64,000 nucleotides of DNA from Hippasteria phrygiana (lineage: Eukaryota > Echinodermata > Asteroidea > Valvatida > Goniasteridae). Numbering within the stretch: position 1 is the first letter of the stretch; each line of letters starts with the position of its first letter. The stretch spans positions 1,240,001 through 1,304,000 of the forward strand of contig JAZGUH010000401.1 of NCBI GenBank assembly GCA_037893225.1. The letters run 5' to 3'. Under the pieces are notes generated by a model. The model had not been told where the DNA came from. It did not search any database and worked only from the letters and a program-made list of their open reading frames with translations. Both the position numbers and the translations under genes were made by a program. Positions 34,087 to 43,885 of the stretch are shown piece after piece.

Positions 34087-34992
34087 CTGGTTACGGCGCT
34101 AGGTCGGGGAATATGCCAGGGAAATGGGCCGTTGGATTATCCCCTTTCCAGATTTGTGTGGTGAGAAACCAAAAAATGCCGAATTCCAACAGTCAAAATG
34201 TATCACCGTTGTGTTGTCAGGCTTAGGGACACTATAGCGTGCAAGTTTGTATTAGATGAACACAGCCTACAGAGGGTGAACAGATAAAAATCGCAAAATT
34301 CTGCTCGATGCATTTCGATGCATTACAAAAATATGCCAAATTAGGTAGGCTTAATCTAACTAAACACATACTCGCATCCAGATGTAGACTTGATACGTTA
34401 TCAAAAAAAGTAGAAAAGTTTGCTAAAAAGATTTTCTAACATTTTCCGTGTTTATTCAAAACAAATCTGCCTGATCTAACAGAAAATCTGGTAAAGTGGT
34501 CACTCTGGATGTATACATTTATCATCATGTACACTTTGTGTCATGAATAGCACCCCTAGTGTCATATTGACTCAAGTAACGCCCCCCCCCCCCCCCCCCC
34601 ACCCCCCTCGATTTTCGAATTTCTTTGGCTGGCCGGAATTTGGGTCATCCCCTACTCCCACTTGCCGAAACGGGTTTACACGGGTTAACTAAAAATCCTA
34701 CTTTTTTTACTAGACGTAACGCTACAGATTTCGGGGGTTAGGGGAACTGCGAACGGCATGCAACGAGAACATTCCACAGATCGTTCTATTTCCAACGGAG
34801 GGGTGCGGCGTTATGTTTAGTCCAAAAAGTAGGATAGTTTACTGTTTGTTATCCGTTTCTTATACATTTTGACTGTTGGAAAGTTACAAGATAACCTCGC
34901 ATTTGTTTGGTTTCTCACCACATAAATCTGGGAAGGGGGATGATCCAACGGCCCATTCCCCTGGTATATTCCCCACCCCGGGATTTACGCCC
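34087..34992. mobile_element. ~0.9-kb element with ~110-bp inverted repeats
   Basis: The left arm (GGGGAATATGCCAGGGAAAT...GATTTGTGTGGTGAGAAACC...CCAACAGTCAAAATGTAT) is matched in complement at 34865-34990. Exact ends are uncertain because G/C-rich termini have drifted. The interior holds a 19-C run at 34582-34600 and no recognised transposase. Confidence 0.75.
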
Positions 34993-34998
34993 ATTGTT

Positions 34999-35285
34999 GT
35001 CCACTTTAGGGGCGTCGAAATAGCGCGGCCGTCACAGTAAAATCCACACTTCTTGTAGCAGAAAACAGGTGTCGCGTCTTGTAAAAACCTTAATTTAAAT
35101 CTGCAAGCAGAAAATGAGAACATTGGGTTGTCCACTTTTGGGGCTCCATAAATGTCGTCAAAGTTAATCCCAAATTTCTGCTAGCAGAAAATTGACATTT
35201 TTGAAAACGGTTTGCGCGACTTAAAAAGTCAGAAAGTCTGTTTGCAGAAAATGGGAAAATAGGGCTTGTCCACTTTTGGGGCTTC
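34999..35285. repeat. ~135-bp tandem repeat, two and a half units
   Basis: TTGTCCACTTTTGGGGC (first copy TTTAGGGGC) occurs near 34998, 35130 and 35268, with AGCAGAAAA-type strings between. It abuts the right end of the preceding element. Confidence 0.65.
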
Positions 35286-35902
35286 ATATTTCCTGTCGTT
35301 CTGATTGCACAGGATGACTGTGGCCTGAACTATGCTGCATTTGTAAATACAATTCCATCATTATGTAGCTGTCGCCAGACAAGTAACAGCCGTCGGATGT
35401 TATGTTGCCGCCGCCAGATAATTTAAGTGGCAGCCGCAAGATAATTAAGTGGCGGGCGCCAGAATACGGTACAAAAAATACTCTCGCACGTTTGCAAAAA
35501 AAATATTCATCCCTTTTCAGTGGCACTATCCGGCTTCCGTACAATAATCCTAAACAATTTTATCTACAGCTTTTGAGTTTACCGTTAAAAGGCTTCACTT
35601 GTTTGATACTCAACACCCAACATTAGGAAGAACATTCTATATTAAACAGGCAGAATTTGTAAGGGGTACCACTGCTTTTTGTGATGTGCTGCATAAAGTA
35701 ATTTTCACAAGGCTGTTGAATGGAAATGTTGTTGAATAATTGAATAAACATAAAGTCAAAACGTGAGTGGATAACTCGTCAATTTTTCGATGTCAAATTG
35801 TGACCCGTGAATTTGTAAGTCACCCATAAAAAGGTGCTCAATATCAGAGCCACCTAGAAAGAATAACGGTACCCTAAAAAACAGTGAATCGAGTTAAAAA
35901 TG

Positions 35903-36219
35903 TAGGGGCGGATCCAGGAATTTTTGCAGGGGGGGGGGGGGGGGGGGGGTTGAAATTTGCTCAGAAAAGTGACTCCCACAATGTTCCGCCTGCGAAAACA
36001 ATTTACAAAGGGGGGACAAAGGTGGGGGGGGGGGGGGGGGCTGATACACTTTCTCACTGTTGGTGGCGCCATTTAACCTCTCTGTCACCCATAGGCAAAA
36101 TAAGACCTGTATTTGCAAGGCGTAGGCCCCCCACAAGCAAAAGCAAAAGAAATTAACAATTGGCAACGAGCAGGGGGGTGGGGTTTCGACCCCCCCCCTC
36201 CCCCTGGATCCGCGCCTGC
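35903..36219. mobile_element. MITE with GGATCCAGG inverted ends and poly-G tracts
   Basis: Left end AGGGGCGGATCCAGG, right end complement AGGCGCGGATCCAGG. Inside are runs of 21 G (35929-35949) and 17 G (36024-36040). Proline- and glycine-rich frames across it come from these tracts and are not genes. The target duplication is unclear. Confidence 0.75.
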
Positions 36220-36530
36220 AATGGTTGGATGTTTTTAATCTGCAGGTGTCCATGAACGTGTATGCTGTAGGCTACTTCCCCTTCAAGTATTTACAAAGCT
36301 ATTTTACGAATATTCTTTTCTCCTGACACAATACTAAAGATTTTCAGAATTGTACGAAAGATTACGGCAATTAACATACTGTTCTTTTTCTGTGTTTTGT
36401 GGTTCCCTAAAAAATAAGACTCATTATATTGAGCAGTTCGATATTTCTTCCCAGACATCGTTTCAGTTCAAATGTATTGGTATTCTGGAAATGACTATAA
36501 CAATTCTTCATACTCAATTTACGTACATAG
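36220..36530. other. Intron sequence before exon 10
   Basis: An open frame enters exon 10 from 36350 but its upstream part has no HYR similarity and is separated by a good acceptor (TTTACGTACATAG), so it is read as intron. Confidence 0.7.
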
Positions 36531-36803
36531 ATACAAAAGCTCCCAATGTAACTTGTCCAAGCACTGTCGCATCCGTGAGTACAGACAAGGGCATGGCGAA
36601 TGCTGTTGTGATATGGTCACCGATGCCATCAGCTAGCGATAATGCAGATGAAGTTGAATCAACTGGCATACAATGCGTTGACGATAGAGGCAGTGTCACG
36701 GAGTCTGGTGCGAGGTACGGCTTAGGCACGACCACAGTAACGTGCAGTGCAACTGATGCTGCTATGAATACAGGATCATGCCAGTTCACCATTGAAGTTG
36801 TTG
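36531..36803 (+). CDS. HYR-domain exon 10
   Basis: 273 nt, acceptor ACGTACATAG, donor TTG|GTACGT, phase 1-1. DTKAPNVTCP, IWSPMPSASDN, QCVDDRGS, GTTTVTCSATD and CQFTIEV; four cysteines. SASDN and VDDRGS are private changes. Flanks are not shared with the duplicated block. Confidence 0.93.
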
Positions 36804-37007
36804 GTACGTATCGGGCTTTCACAAGCATATTTTGTTGCACAAACAAGCATATATGTTGACTTAGCAAATTCTTCAATACTGCTTATTGCTTTAGTATATT
36901 GACTATTGAAATCAGCGATTTTGACGGCATTATCCATGTATAAAGGACAACCGCACCGTTACCCTGGTATTGCACGGCTGCACTCGTGTACATGTATTGT
37001 ATTACTA

Positions 37008-37250
37008 CTGAGGCCACAAGGATAAAGAAATATCAATGACATCATTGTTGTCCTCTGAGGGAGTTCTTTTGTTGATCACGGTCCTCGGAGGTACAAACGT
37101 GTACTTAGGAGAAGTTAAAGTAAATGGACAATAGAGAAGACAAAGCATTGTCCTCATTAGTATAGTAAAACTGTGCCCATGTGCTTGTGTAAAATAATGT
37201 TTACCCCCTGTTAAAGCTGAATTGTACGTGCCCTGCCTGTACATTTCAAT
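37008..37250 (-). repeat. Dispersed TGTCCTC-type repeat, copy 1
   Basis: Shares strings with 53480-53710 in the same orientation and with 45846-46060 in reverse: a GAGG(A/C)C(A/C)...AAGGATAAAG-like end, GTTGTCCTC, TTTTGTTGATC/TTTTGTTAAAATC, and ACAAAGCATTGTCCTC. Probably a MITE family; boundaries are approximate. Confidence 0.6.
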
Positions 37251-37409
37251 TCAATGTTTTCCTTCTACAAACAAATCATGGAGGAAAACTATTTTTAAAC
37301 GAAAAAATAAACGCTTCCTACACTCTGCAATCTATTTGGTCTAATCTTCACGCGCGATGATTGCCCTATACATTTACACTGTAAGAATAGGAGCGTCCCG
37401 CTGCTTTCT

Positions 37410-37699
37410 TTTTTATGCAAATCGCCCATCACAAGCCACAGGGCACTCGAGGTGTGGGCTACTTAAGAATATGTGGAAGAACCAGCCCCTCATACTTAAA
37501 CAAGATAATCTAATCCCTTCACAGCATGAATAGGGTCGGGATGGGTAACTGAGTCCACTGCAAGGCATTAAATAATGCCTCTACCCATATTAAGCGTAGA
37601 AGTGCCAAAACCCAGGACTGGGCTCGAACCCACAACCTGCAGGATTACCCACAGACCTTGACTTCAATGTGCTTTGGCACTAGGCCACGGCACTTCTAC
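37410..37699 (-). mobile_element. tRNA-derived SINE, copy 1
   Basis: On the minus strand the head reads like a degenerate tRNA: an A-box-like TGGCCTAGTGCC near 37680 and a B-box-like GGTTCGAGCCC near 37625. An unrelated body and a short A-rich tail (GCATAAAAAA) at 37410 follow. A second copy lies at 39210-39437. It is not a functional tRNA gene: no cloverleaf closes and the body continues for about 200 bp. Confidence 0.75.
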
Positions 37700-37946
37700 A
37701 ACTTCACTTTTGCAAAAATTGAAACTTATTAACTGTGTTACTTATCTTCAACAGTTATTTTTCAGGTTGCCACGCCCAAAAAGCACGGACACGGTATCTT
37801 TAAGGTCGGGGTGTGCTTGACGCGAATTCGGGAGCGTAGCGAATTTGTTAGGGTAACGTCGTCGAACGTCACAATGAAACATTTGCTGACATCAAGAAAT
37901 TCGCTTCGCTTTCGAGTCAAGTATGAACCAGCCTTAAGTCAATATA

Positions 37947-39033
37947 CAGGGGGGGATAAAAAAACCAAACCGAGATATTATTGTTAATTATAACTAAAGG
38001 AGGGCACGTATAAGGCATATTTCCTATGATAGACCCGGATCTTCTCTTTCAAATGACACCTTGATCTTGTCTTAATGTTTTCGATTGACTGAGCAGTGAG
38101 GGCTTTGCGGACATAGTGGCTTAAAATATGGTTGGTCCTTAGTTCTTTTAGGGAAACTTTAATGGAGAAGCCTATCTTCAGAAGATCAGTGACCTGATCG
38201 TACCCCAGTTGGAGCAACATTTCGAAAGACAACAACAAGGCATTTTTCGTCGTTTGGGCCTAAGATGGGGCACGGGTCCAAGATGGGGCACCGGCCCATC
38301 GAAGAATCATGATACGAGAGTGGTTACAGGAACAGTTTGGACAAAAGAATCATTGCTCTGCATCACGACACGGAATGGCACCCAAGATCCCCAGATCTCA
38401 CCCCGTGTGATTTTGTTTCTGTGGGGATATCTGAAAGACACGGTCTTCGTCACGCCACCACATGATATCAATGCGTTGAGGAAGCGAATTGTCAGAGAGG
38501 TTGACGATCTGAGTGGACAACCTGGTGTGATTCGTTCTGCAGTGAGAGATATGCAGTGAGAGATATGCGACGCCAGATTTGTGTAATTATTAAAGATAAA
38601 ACGGGGAACATGTTGGGGGACGTGTTAATAACGAACACAAAATCAAGTTTTCTTTGTTCACTTTGAAAATGTATTCAAATTTACATAGCCAGTTTCCCTT
38701 GTGGATTGTTTGACAAAATAAACCATTCAGTTCGTGAGAACATTTTTCTTTTGTTTTGTTCAACCTGGCTATTAAGGGTTTATCGATCAGCAATCATTGC
38801 GTCACAAAATGACTCCACTTAAAACAGAAAATTAAAAGTGGTGCAAGGTCCTCACTTGAGCCTTTCATAAAATTGTTCACTGCTCAGTCAACCGAAAACA
38901 TTAACACATGATCAAGGTGTCATTTGAAAGAGGAGATCCGAGTCTATCAGAGGAAATATGCCATATTTTAATACGTGCCCTCCGTTAGTTATAATCAACA
39001 TTAATATCTTGGTTTCGTTTTTTATCCACCCTG
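37947..39033 (+). mobile_element. Tc1/mariner-superfamily element with long inverted repeats
   Basis: Ends CAGGGGGGGATAAAA and CAGGGTGGATAAAA (complement), each next to TA (37945-37946 and 39034-39035). Inverted repeats extend about 150 bp and include CTCTTTCAAATGACACCTTG and GACTGAGCAGTGA. The interior holds a C-terminal transposase fragment. At 1.09 kb with only that fragment it is a deleted derivative. Confidence 0.88.
38209..38559 (+). pseudogene. DDE transposase C-terminal fragment, frameshifted
   Basis: One frame reads HDTEWHPRSPDLTPCDF (38360-38412), the third-acidic-residue region of IS630/Tc1/mariner DDE transposases. After one inserted base the next frame reads FLWGYLKDTVFVTPPHDINA followed by LRKRIVREVDDL. 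The join CDF-FLWGYLK is the usual family block, so a single-base insertion near 38413 broke it. The catalytic N-terminal half is missing. Confidence 0.82.
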
Positions 39034-39209
39034 TACAGTGCGTATCAAAAAAATGGTAATCCGAATTCAAGGGGTTAATATGCCAGGGTTATTTTTCCAA
39101 GTTTGGGTAATCAGTGCAAGTCAGTTTGAAACAGACGCGTTACTTGTTGACTGCCGAGTTGATTATGTAAGAGTTTTAAGCTGGTCTGATAATCATTGGT
39201 TACGTCATT

Positions 39210-39437
39210 TTTTTATGCAAATCGCCCATCACAAGCCCTAGGGCACTCGAGGTGTGGGCTACTTAAGAATATGTGGAAGAACCAGCCCCTCATACTGAAA
39301 CAAGATAATCTAATCTCTTCACAGCATGAATAGGGTCGGGATGGGTAACTAGTCCACTGCAAGGCATTAATAATGCCTCTACCCATATTAAGCGTAGAAG
39401 TGCCAAAGCCCAGGACTAAGCTCGAACCCACAACCTG
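39210..39437 (-). mobile_element. SINE copy 2, 5'-truncated, with 7-bp target duplication
   Basis: CGTCATT flanks it at 39203-39209 and 39438-39444. The sister transposon at 58703 has no SINE at this place. Body matches 37410-37640; the tRNA-like head upstream of the B box is missing, as expected for 5' truncation on the minus strand. The A-rich tail is at 39210. Confidence 0.87.
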
Positions 39438-39506
39438 CGTCATTCTTCCTTTAAGATGCGTATTTAAGATGGGTCTACAGTGTATGGGTTAAGAGTAATT
39501 AAAAAG

Positions 39507-39731
39507 ATGGTTCAACTTACGACTGAACAGCGGACTTTCGTGGTTACAACATTTCAACAAACTCGGAGTTTGCAGCGAATTCGTGATGCTTTTAGGGAAC
39601 GTTTCCCAGATTGAGAGCCTCCAGCAGCCAAAAGTATCTGGGCGATTGTTAGAAAATACCAGAGCATGGCACTAGCCTCAACCGCAACAAGGGTAATTCT
39701 GCCAGGAGGCGCACTGGGCGATCGGAAGTGA
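39507..39731 (+). pseudogene. Transposase N-terminal helix-turn-helix fragment, copy 1
   Basis: MVQLTTEQRTFVVTTFQQTR, then SLQRIRDAFRERFPD, a stop, then KSIWAIVRKYQSM and LPGGALGDRK. This fits the DUF4817-type helix-turn-helix leader of invertebrate DDE transposases. The TGA near 39612 and the loss of the DDE part make it non-functional. Confidence 0.72.
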
Positions 39732-40075
39732 ACATTGTAACAGTAAGGTAGCATTTTAGGGATACCAGCACCGATTACCCAAACTTGGAAAAATGCGATT
39801 TGAACTTGTTATTTTTCAATAAAAATGTACTCGGTCATGACTTGTGTGACAGCAATGATGCAAGAAAGGTATCAATGGAAAGCTGAGGAGCTCCTCCTAA
39901 TTGGTAAACCACATGTAGATTGTCAAACTAAATAATATTGGCATATTAACCCCTTGAATTCGGATTACCTTTTTTGATACGCATATTGGTTGTATGGCTC
40001 GTTTAAAAACAACACACTGGTGCTCGAGTTTCTAAAAAAAATAAACACGTTTGACTCAAAACCTGTTCTAAACAG

Positions 40076-40348
40076 ATACCGAAGATCCAATCGTTGCTTG
40101 TCCGTTTGGAGAACAATCCACGAGTGTAACTAGTGGACAGAATGTTGCTGTCGTAGAATGGTCGCAGATTCCGTCAGCTATCGATAATGTGGACGTCATT
40201 GATATCACCAGCGTTACATGTGTGGACGATGCGGGTAACGCTGTCACGTCCGGTGGCATGTACGCGATAGGCACAACGACAGTTACGTGCAGTGCGTCGG
40301 ATACAACTCCCAATACAGGATCCTGCCAGTTTAATATCAGTGTTGCAG
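40076..40348 (+). CDS. HYR-domain exon 11 (most diverged)
   Basis: 273 nt, acceptor AACAG, donor GCAG|GTTAGA, phase 1-1. DTEDPIVACPFGEQS, VEWSQIPSAIDN, TCVDDAGN, GTTTVTCSASD, NTGSCQFNISV: every HYR landmark and all four cysteines are present, though sequence is far from exons 1-10. This is the last HYR before the SEA domain and was not recognised as one open frame from a Met. Its exact 273-nt length, held across so much divergence, supports an exon under constraint. Confidence 0.93.
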
Positions 40349-40645
40349 GTTAGAGCCAATACTCCCGCTAACTGCTTTTTACTTTCTATTTTATGTTACA
40401 ATTTTTAAAAGATATACGCCTAACGGTTGAGCTGTTATCCAAACAACAGTTAAATAAACGTGGACGGATTCGTTCGATGTCTCATTCGGAAAAACGCAAT
40501 TAATAAAAACACCCAAAAAAATGAATTTATACTAAAAACAAAATGGGGGACGAAACTCGAAAAAATGGAAATCATACACAAGGTTTGAAAGTGATATAAT
40601 AAAAGAAACATCAAAGCCATTTTACTTGTTAAACAGTCTTTGCAG

Positions 40646-40764
40646 AGTTCGCCATTCAACTAAGAATCCTTGAAGTAGATGACCAACCAGTGGTCTTCAC
40701 CAATGAGCTCACAGATCGGAGCTCTCAGGCCTTCGCCAATATGGCGGCGTCAGTTAATACAGCC
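40646..40764 (+). CDS. SEA-domain exon, N-terminal half
   Basis: 119 nt, acceptor TCTTTGCAG, consensus donor GCC|GTAAGT, entering in phase 1 and leaving in phase 0. It reads LRILEVDDQPVVFTNELTDR followed by SSQAFANMAASVNTA, the first strand and helix of a SEA domain (L-x-D-x-S-S-x-x-F-x-x-M). A second acceptor nine bases upstream (AAACAG, exon from 40637) would add three residues in frame. It joins exon 11 and the next exon without frame conflict. Confidence 0.87.
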
Positions 40765-41782
40765 GTAAGTTTAACTCAATGGTACTTCCTGATCAAGGGT
40801 TTCGCATTCACAGACTTCCGAAATAATATTTTTACCGCAAGGCTTGCCATGAAGAATAATTATATTTATTAAAATGAATGTTAAACATATTATCCCTAAC
40901 CTTCAATTTTCACTGGGCAACAAAACAGAGGGCCTCTTTAACCAGAAGCTTATAATGTTGGGATGGGCCGCAGTTGATGTATTTGGTATTGATGAAAGGG
41001 CGCTAGTGTAAGTTTTCAAAGCTTTTTAAAGATATAAACATAAACGTATTTATTGCTGTAAATGAAAGTGCGGTGGATCGCTCGTCTATTTATTGTTCCG
41101 GATCGCTTATGACCCATGATGATCCTTGCATTTGGTGCGGTATATTATTGGCGGTCTTGCCACTTCTTCTGGTATCATGCCTGGTTGCAGACATTGAACA
41201 CCATAGATCTCCAGAGTTCTATGTTGTGAACTGCTTAAATGAACTGGTTGTCTTGCCACTAAGTGGGTATTTAGGCAAGTTGACTCCTGTATCGGTGTAC
41301 ATATGTGACCCGCTCTGGAAAAAGGTATATTATGTCGCAAAATATGAACAATTTGCTTTATGTATGTTTGGAAAGCCCGCAATGTAAGCTTTCATTTGGT
41401 ACATGATAGAGCTCTAAAGCCCTTTCCGTTCTGGAGATATCGCATTTTTGCATATTAATTAGTTCTATGGAGTTCAAATGGCACAACAGAGAAAACAGGC
41501 TTTGAAATAGCTAGTTCTAATACAATGCAGTGGAACAATGCACTCTAAAAAGGTTATTTTTTCACTTTATTCACTGAAATCAACATTGTTGTGCACCAAA
41601 CCTGAAACTTTAGATATTTAAGATGTCATTAAAGACAAAAAACAAAAAATGAATTTTGAAAAAAAATTTCACCCTCTTAACATTGAAAGGGCCATCACAC
41701 GTAAATGAATAGCGCGACTTATATCACCTTTTTCTGGAGCGGGTCACATATATTTCAATTTAATCCTGTAAAACTGCCGTAG

Positions 41783-42008
41783 GTGTCTCGTGTTCTTCAA
41801 AGCTCACCACGCACATCAGGTAGCCAGGACTTTGAGACAACCTCGATACGAAATGGCAGTGTGTTGGTTAACGGGGCTGTCAGGTATCCTGTCAACTCAG
41901 CCGCCAATAGTGATGTCATACTAGAAGTACTGCATGGTGACGCCATGAACAACAATGGACGAATTGACAGTACACTCACCATTGATCTGACGGCTACAGT
42001 TGTGACAA
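41783..42008 (+). CDS. SEA-domain exon, C-terminal half with GSVLV cleavage site
   Basis: 226 nt, acceptor CCGTAG, donor ACAA|GTACGT, phase 0 in and phase 1 out. It carries TSIRNGSVLVNGAVRYPVN: the G-S bond (codons at 41855 and 41858) matches the GSxxV autoproteolysis site of mucin-type SEA domains, where strain cleaves the chain and leaves two associated halves. It then runs to NGRIDSTLTIDLTATVVT, the closing strand. The complete two-exon SEA is about 115 residues, the usual size. It lies just before the EGF, as in many membrane-anchored SEA proteins. Confidence 0.88.
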
Positions 42009-42092
42009 GTACGTCTTTAAACGGTTTTACTTCCCTGCAAATGCCATGCGCCAGAATCATTAAATTGAAACTTAAATTTTCACCGTTATTAA

Positions 42093-42494
42093 AGAGGATG
42101 TTGATTGCCGAGAGAAATCTGCGTCATTTTGTAGTTTTATGTATATAGGTATAGTACAATAAAGCAGCCATGTCTGCCATGAGATAATTTTCTTTTAATT
42201 ACTTTTGAGAGCTGTTTTTATCAAGTTCCGTCTAGCATGCCTTTTTGTGTCCAGCACTAGGCACAAAAGGGGACTTATGACGTCAGATTTGTTTGCTGCC
42301 CGCAGCGACGACTTTTAGACAAATGGCACAAGCGGGCTAGACGGGACTTGACAAAAACAGCTTTCAAAAGTAACTTTTTAAAATTATTTCATTGCAGAAA
42401 TAATTGTCTACTTGATTGTAATATAGCCTAGTACCTTAATCTACATAAAACTATAAAAGATGACGCAGATTTCTCTGAGCAATCAATATCCTCT
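42093..42494. mobile_element. TTAA-flanked foldback element, ~400 bp
   Basis: TTAA at 42089-42092 and 42495-42498 encloses arms of roughly 170 bp: AGAGGATGTTGATTGCCGAG on the left and AGAGGATATTGATTGCTCAG in complement on the right, with AGCTGTTTTTATCAAG also paired. It starts 85 bp after the SEA exon donor. Confidence 0.8.
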
Positions 42495-43284
42495 TTAAAG
42501 GTATAAGAGCGCAATGCAGTCACCTATCTGTAAACTAACAGAAAGCGGCTAAAACTCGTTTGTCGGAAATGTATCCCCAAGTTGTACCCCAAAAATGACA
42601 TGGATGGAAAACCAGCAACGGTCTAATAGAAAGTGGTTGCTAAAAATGATAGATAAAATTAACATGTTAAATCAATTTCCTGATGCAGTAAATGATGAAA
42701 AAAGGATTTGCAATGATATGAACCCTTATGAACCGTTAGGATTTCAGTAAACTACTGGGGTTTTTACATATCAGAAAATCTGACAAGGTTACTTACCAGA
42801 CAGTTTAAGGTATGATATAGCCCTGGCAGAGCTTCCAACACAGTTGCAGGCAATGTATATATTATGTGGGATTCAACAGATACGTAAAATAACAAGCATG
42901 TGAAAGTTTGAGCTCACTCCGTCATGCAGGACGCAAGAAAATAGTAACAAAAAACTTCCGTTTTAATAGTTACATTTGGGAGTTTAATAGTTACTTTAGT
43001 TGCATTAGGAAGGACATTTGTTCACATTCACATGTGCTTATTTCGATTGGTGAAATCGACATAAGCCACAACATTCTTAGAGGTATACAGATACATTTTT
43101 CTTAAAGATGACAGCATTCCAGACGGAAATATTTATCGGAGGATTGGCACTGGTACTGTCCTTTTAAACAGTATGCTTTCAGATTGAAAATGTTCAATTT
43201 GGTTTTCTATAATTACAAAAGCTTTACCATACCTTTACCATAATTGCTTACTAAAATATTGTTGTCGTATTGATCTTTTCCTAG
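42495..43284. other. Intron sequence, nothing recognised
   Basis: AT-rich DNA between the SEA and EGF exons. No domain or repeat recognised. Confidence 0.6.
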
Positions 43285-43375
43285 ACACCACCGAGGACTG
43301 CCCTCCGTACCACTGCAGCAATGAAGGCATTTGTCAACAAGATGGACAATTTCCAGATTACGTGTATACGTGCCA
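43285..43375 (+). CDS. EGF-like domain exon, first four cysteines
   Basis: 91 nt, acceptor TTTTCCTAG, donor TGCCA|GTGGGT, phase 1 in and phase 2 out. It reads TTEDCPPYHCSNEGICQQDG then QFPDYVYTC: C1, C2, C3 and C4 of an EGF-like module with the typical N-x-G-x-C spacing. The last two bases (CA) pair with G from the next exon to give Gln. It is too short to be found as an isolated open frame; the phase match on both sides is the key evidence. Confidence 0.88.
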
Positions 43376-43844
43376 GTGGGTTTTTGCTTTTTCTGAAATC
43401 ATTAACTGACTTTTTAGCTAATGCCAGGCACATTTTGACACCAGTCGTATACTGTTCTGGCGCAATGCAACGTTTTTCCGACGCTGGGTTAAAACTGCGT
43501 CGACTTCTTTAACGACCGTTTAAAAACACCTTGGTTATTTGCAATGAAATTGTACATGATTGTACAAACTTTGGTTTCCTCTTTTTCATATTTATTATGC
43601 ACTCTTTGGCCGAGTCCCCCCCCCCCCCCCCCCCCTTTCCGGCTGTGAGAGACACAAGACTCTTTTTTAGGCTTGCTTCATAAAAAGTAGGGAATTTATG
43701 AGCACCGGGAAGGGAAATGTAAACGTAACCATGTTCTCTAAACTGATTCAATTTTGGCGATTCTTTTTAACTAAAATCGTATCTGTTGAATATACGTGCA
43801 GAATACAAGAATATTTTGAGAAAAGTATTTGTATTTATTTCCAG

Positions 43845-43885
43845 GTGCAAAGAAGGTTTTACAGGAAGTACTTGTGAAATGGAAG
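43845..43885 (+). CDS. EGF-like domain exon, last two cysteines
   Basis: 41-nt micro-exon, acceptor TTATTTCCAG, consensus donor GAAG|GTAAGC, phase 2 in and phase 1 out. Joined to the previous exon it gives YTCQCKEGFTGSTCEME: C4-x-C5, then the GFTG turn and C6, the standard EGF ending. EGF modules next to the membrane usually act as stalks or binding sites; no specific partner can be named. Confidence 0.9.

Larger units (their letters stand above)
39036..39986. mobile_element. GGTAATCCGAATTC inverted-repeat element, copy 1 (SINE-interrupted)
   Basis: Left end CAGTGCGTATCAAAA then GGTAATCCGAATTCAAGGGG at 39036, abutting the TA of the previous element. Right end in complement TGCGTATCAAAAAAGGTAAT near 39984. 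A full copy with ~220-bp inverted repeats is at 58703-59669. It is interrupted by a SINE at 39210-39437 and carries an HTH fragment. Confidence 0.82.

Noticed and set aside
35854..36253. Proline- or glycine-rich frames
   Set aside because: Products of poly-G/C tracts in a MITE.
37600..37699. tRNA gene on the minus strand
   Set aside because: A- and B-box-like strings are present but no cloverleaf forms and the sequence continues into a SINE body with a second dispersed copy.
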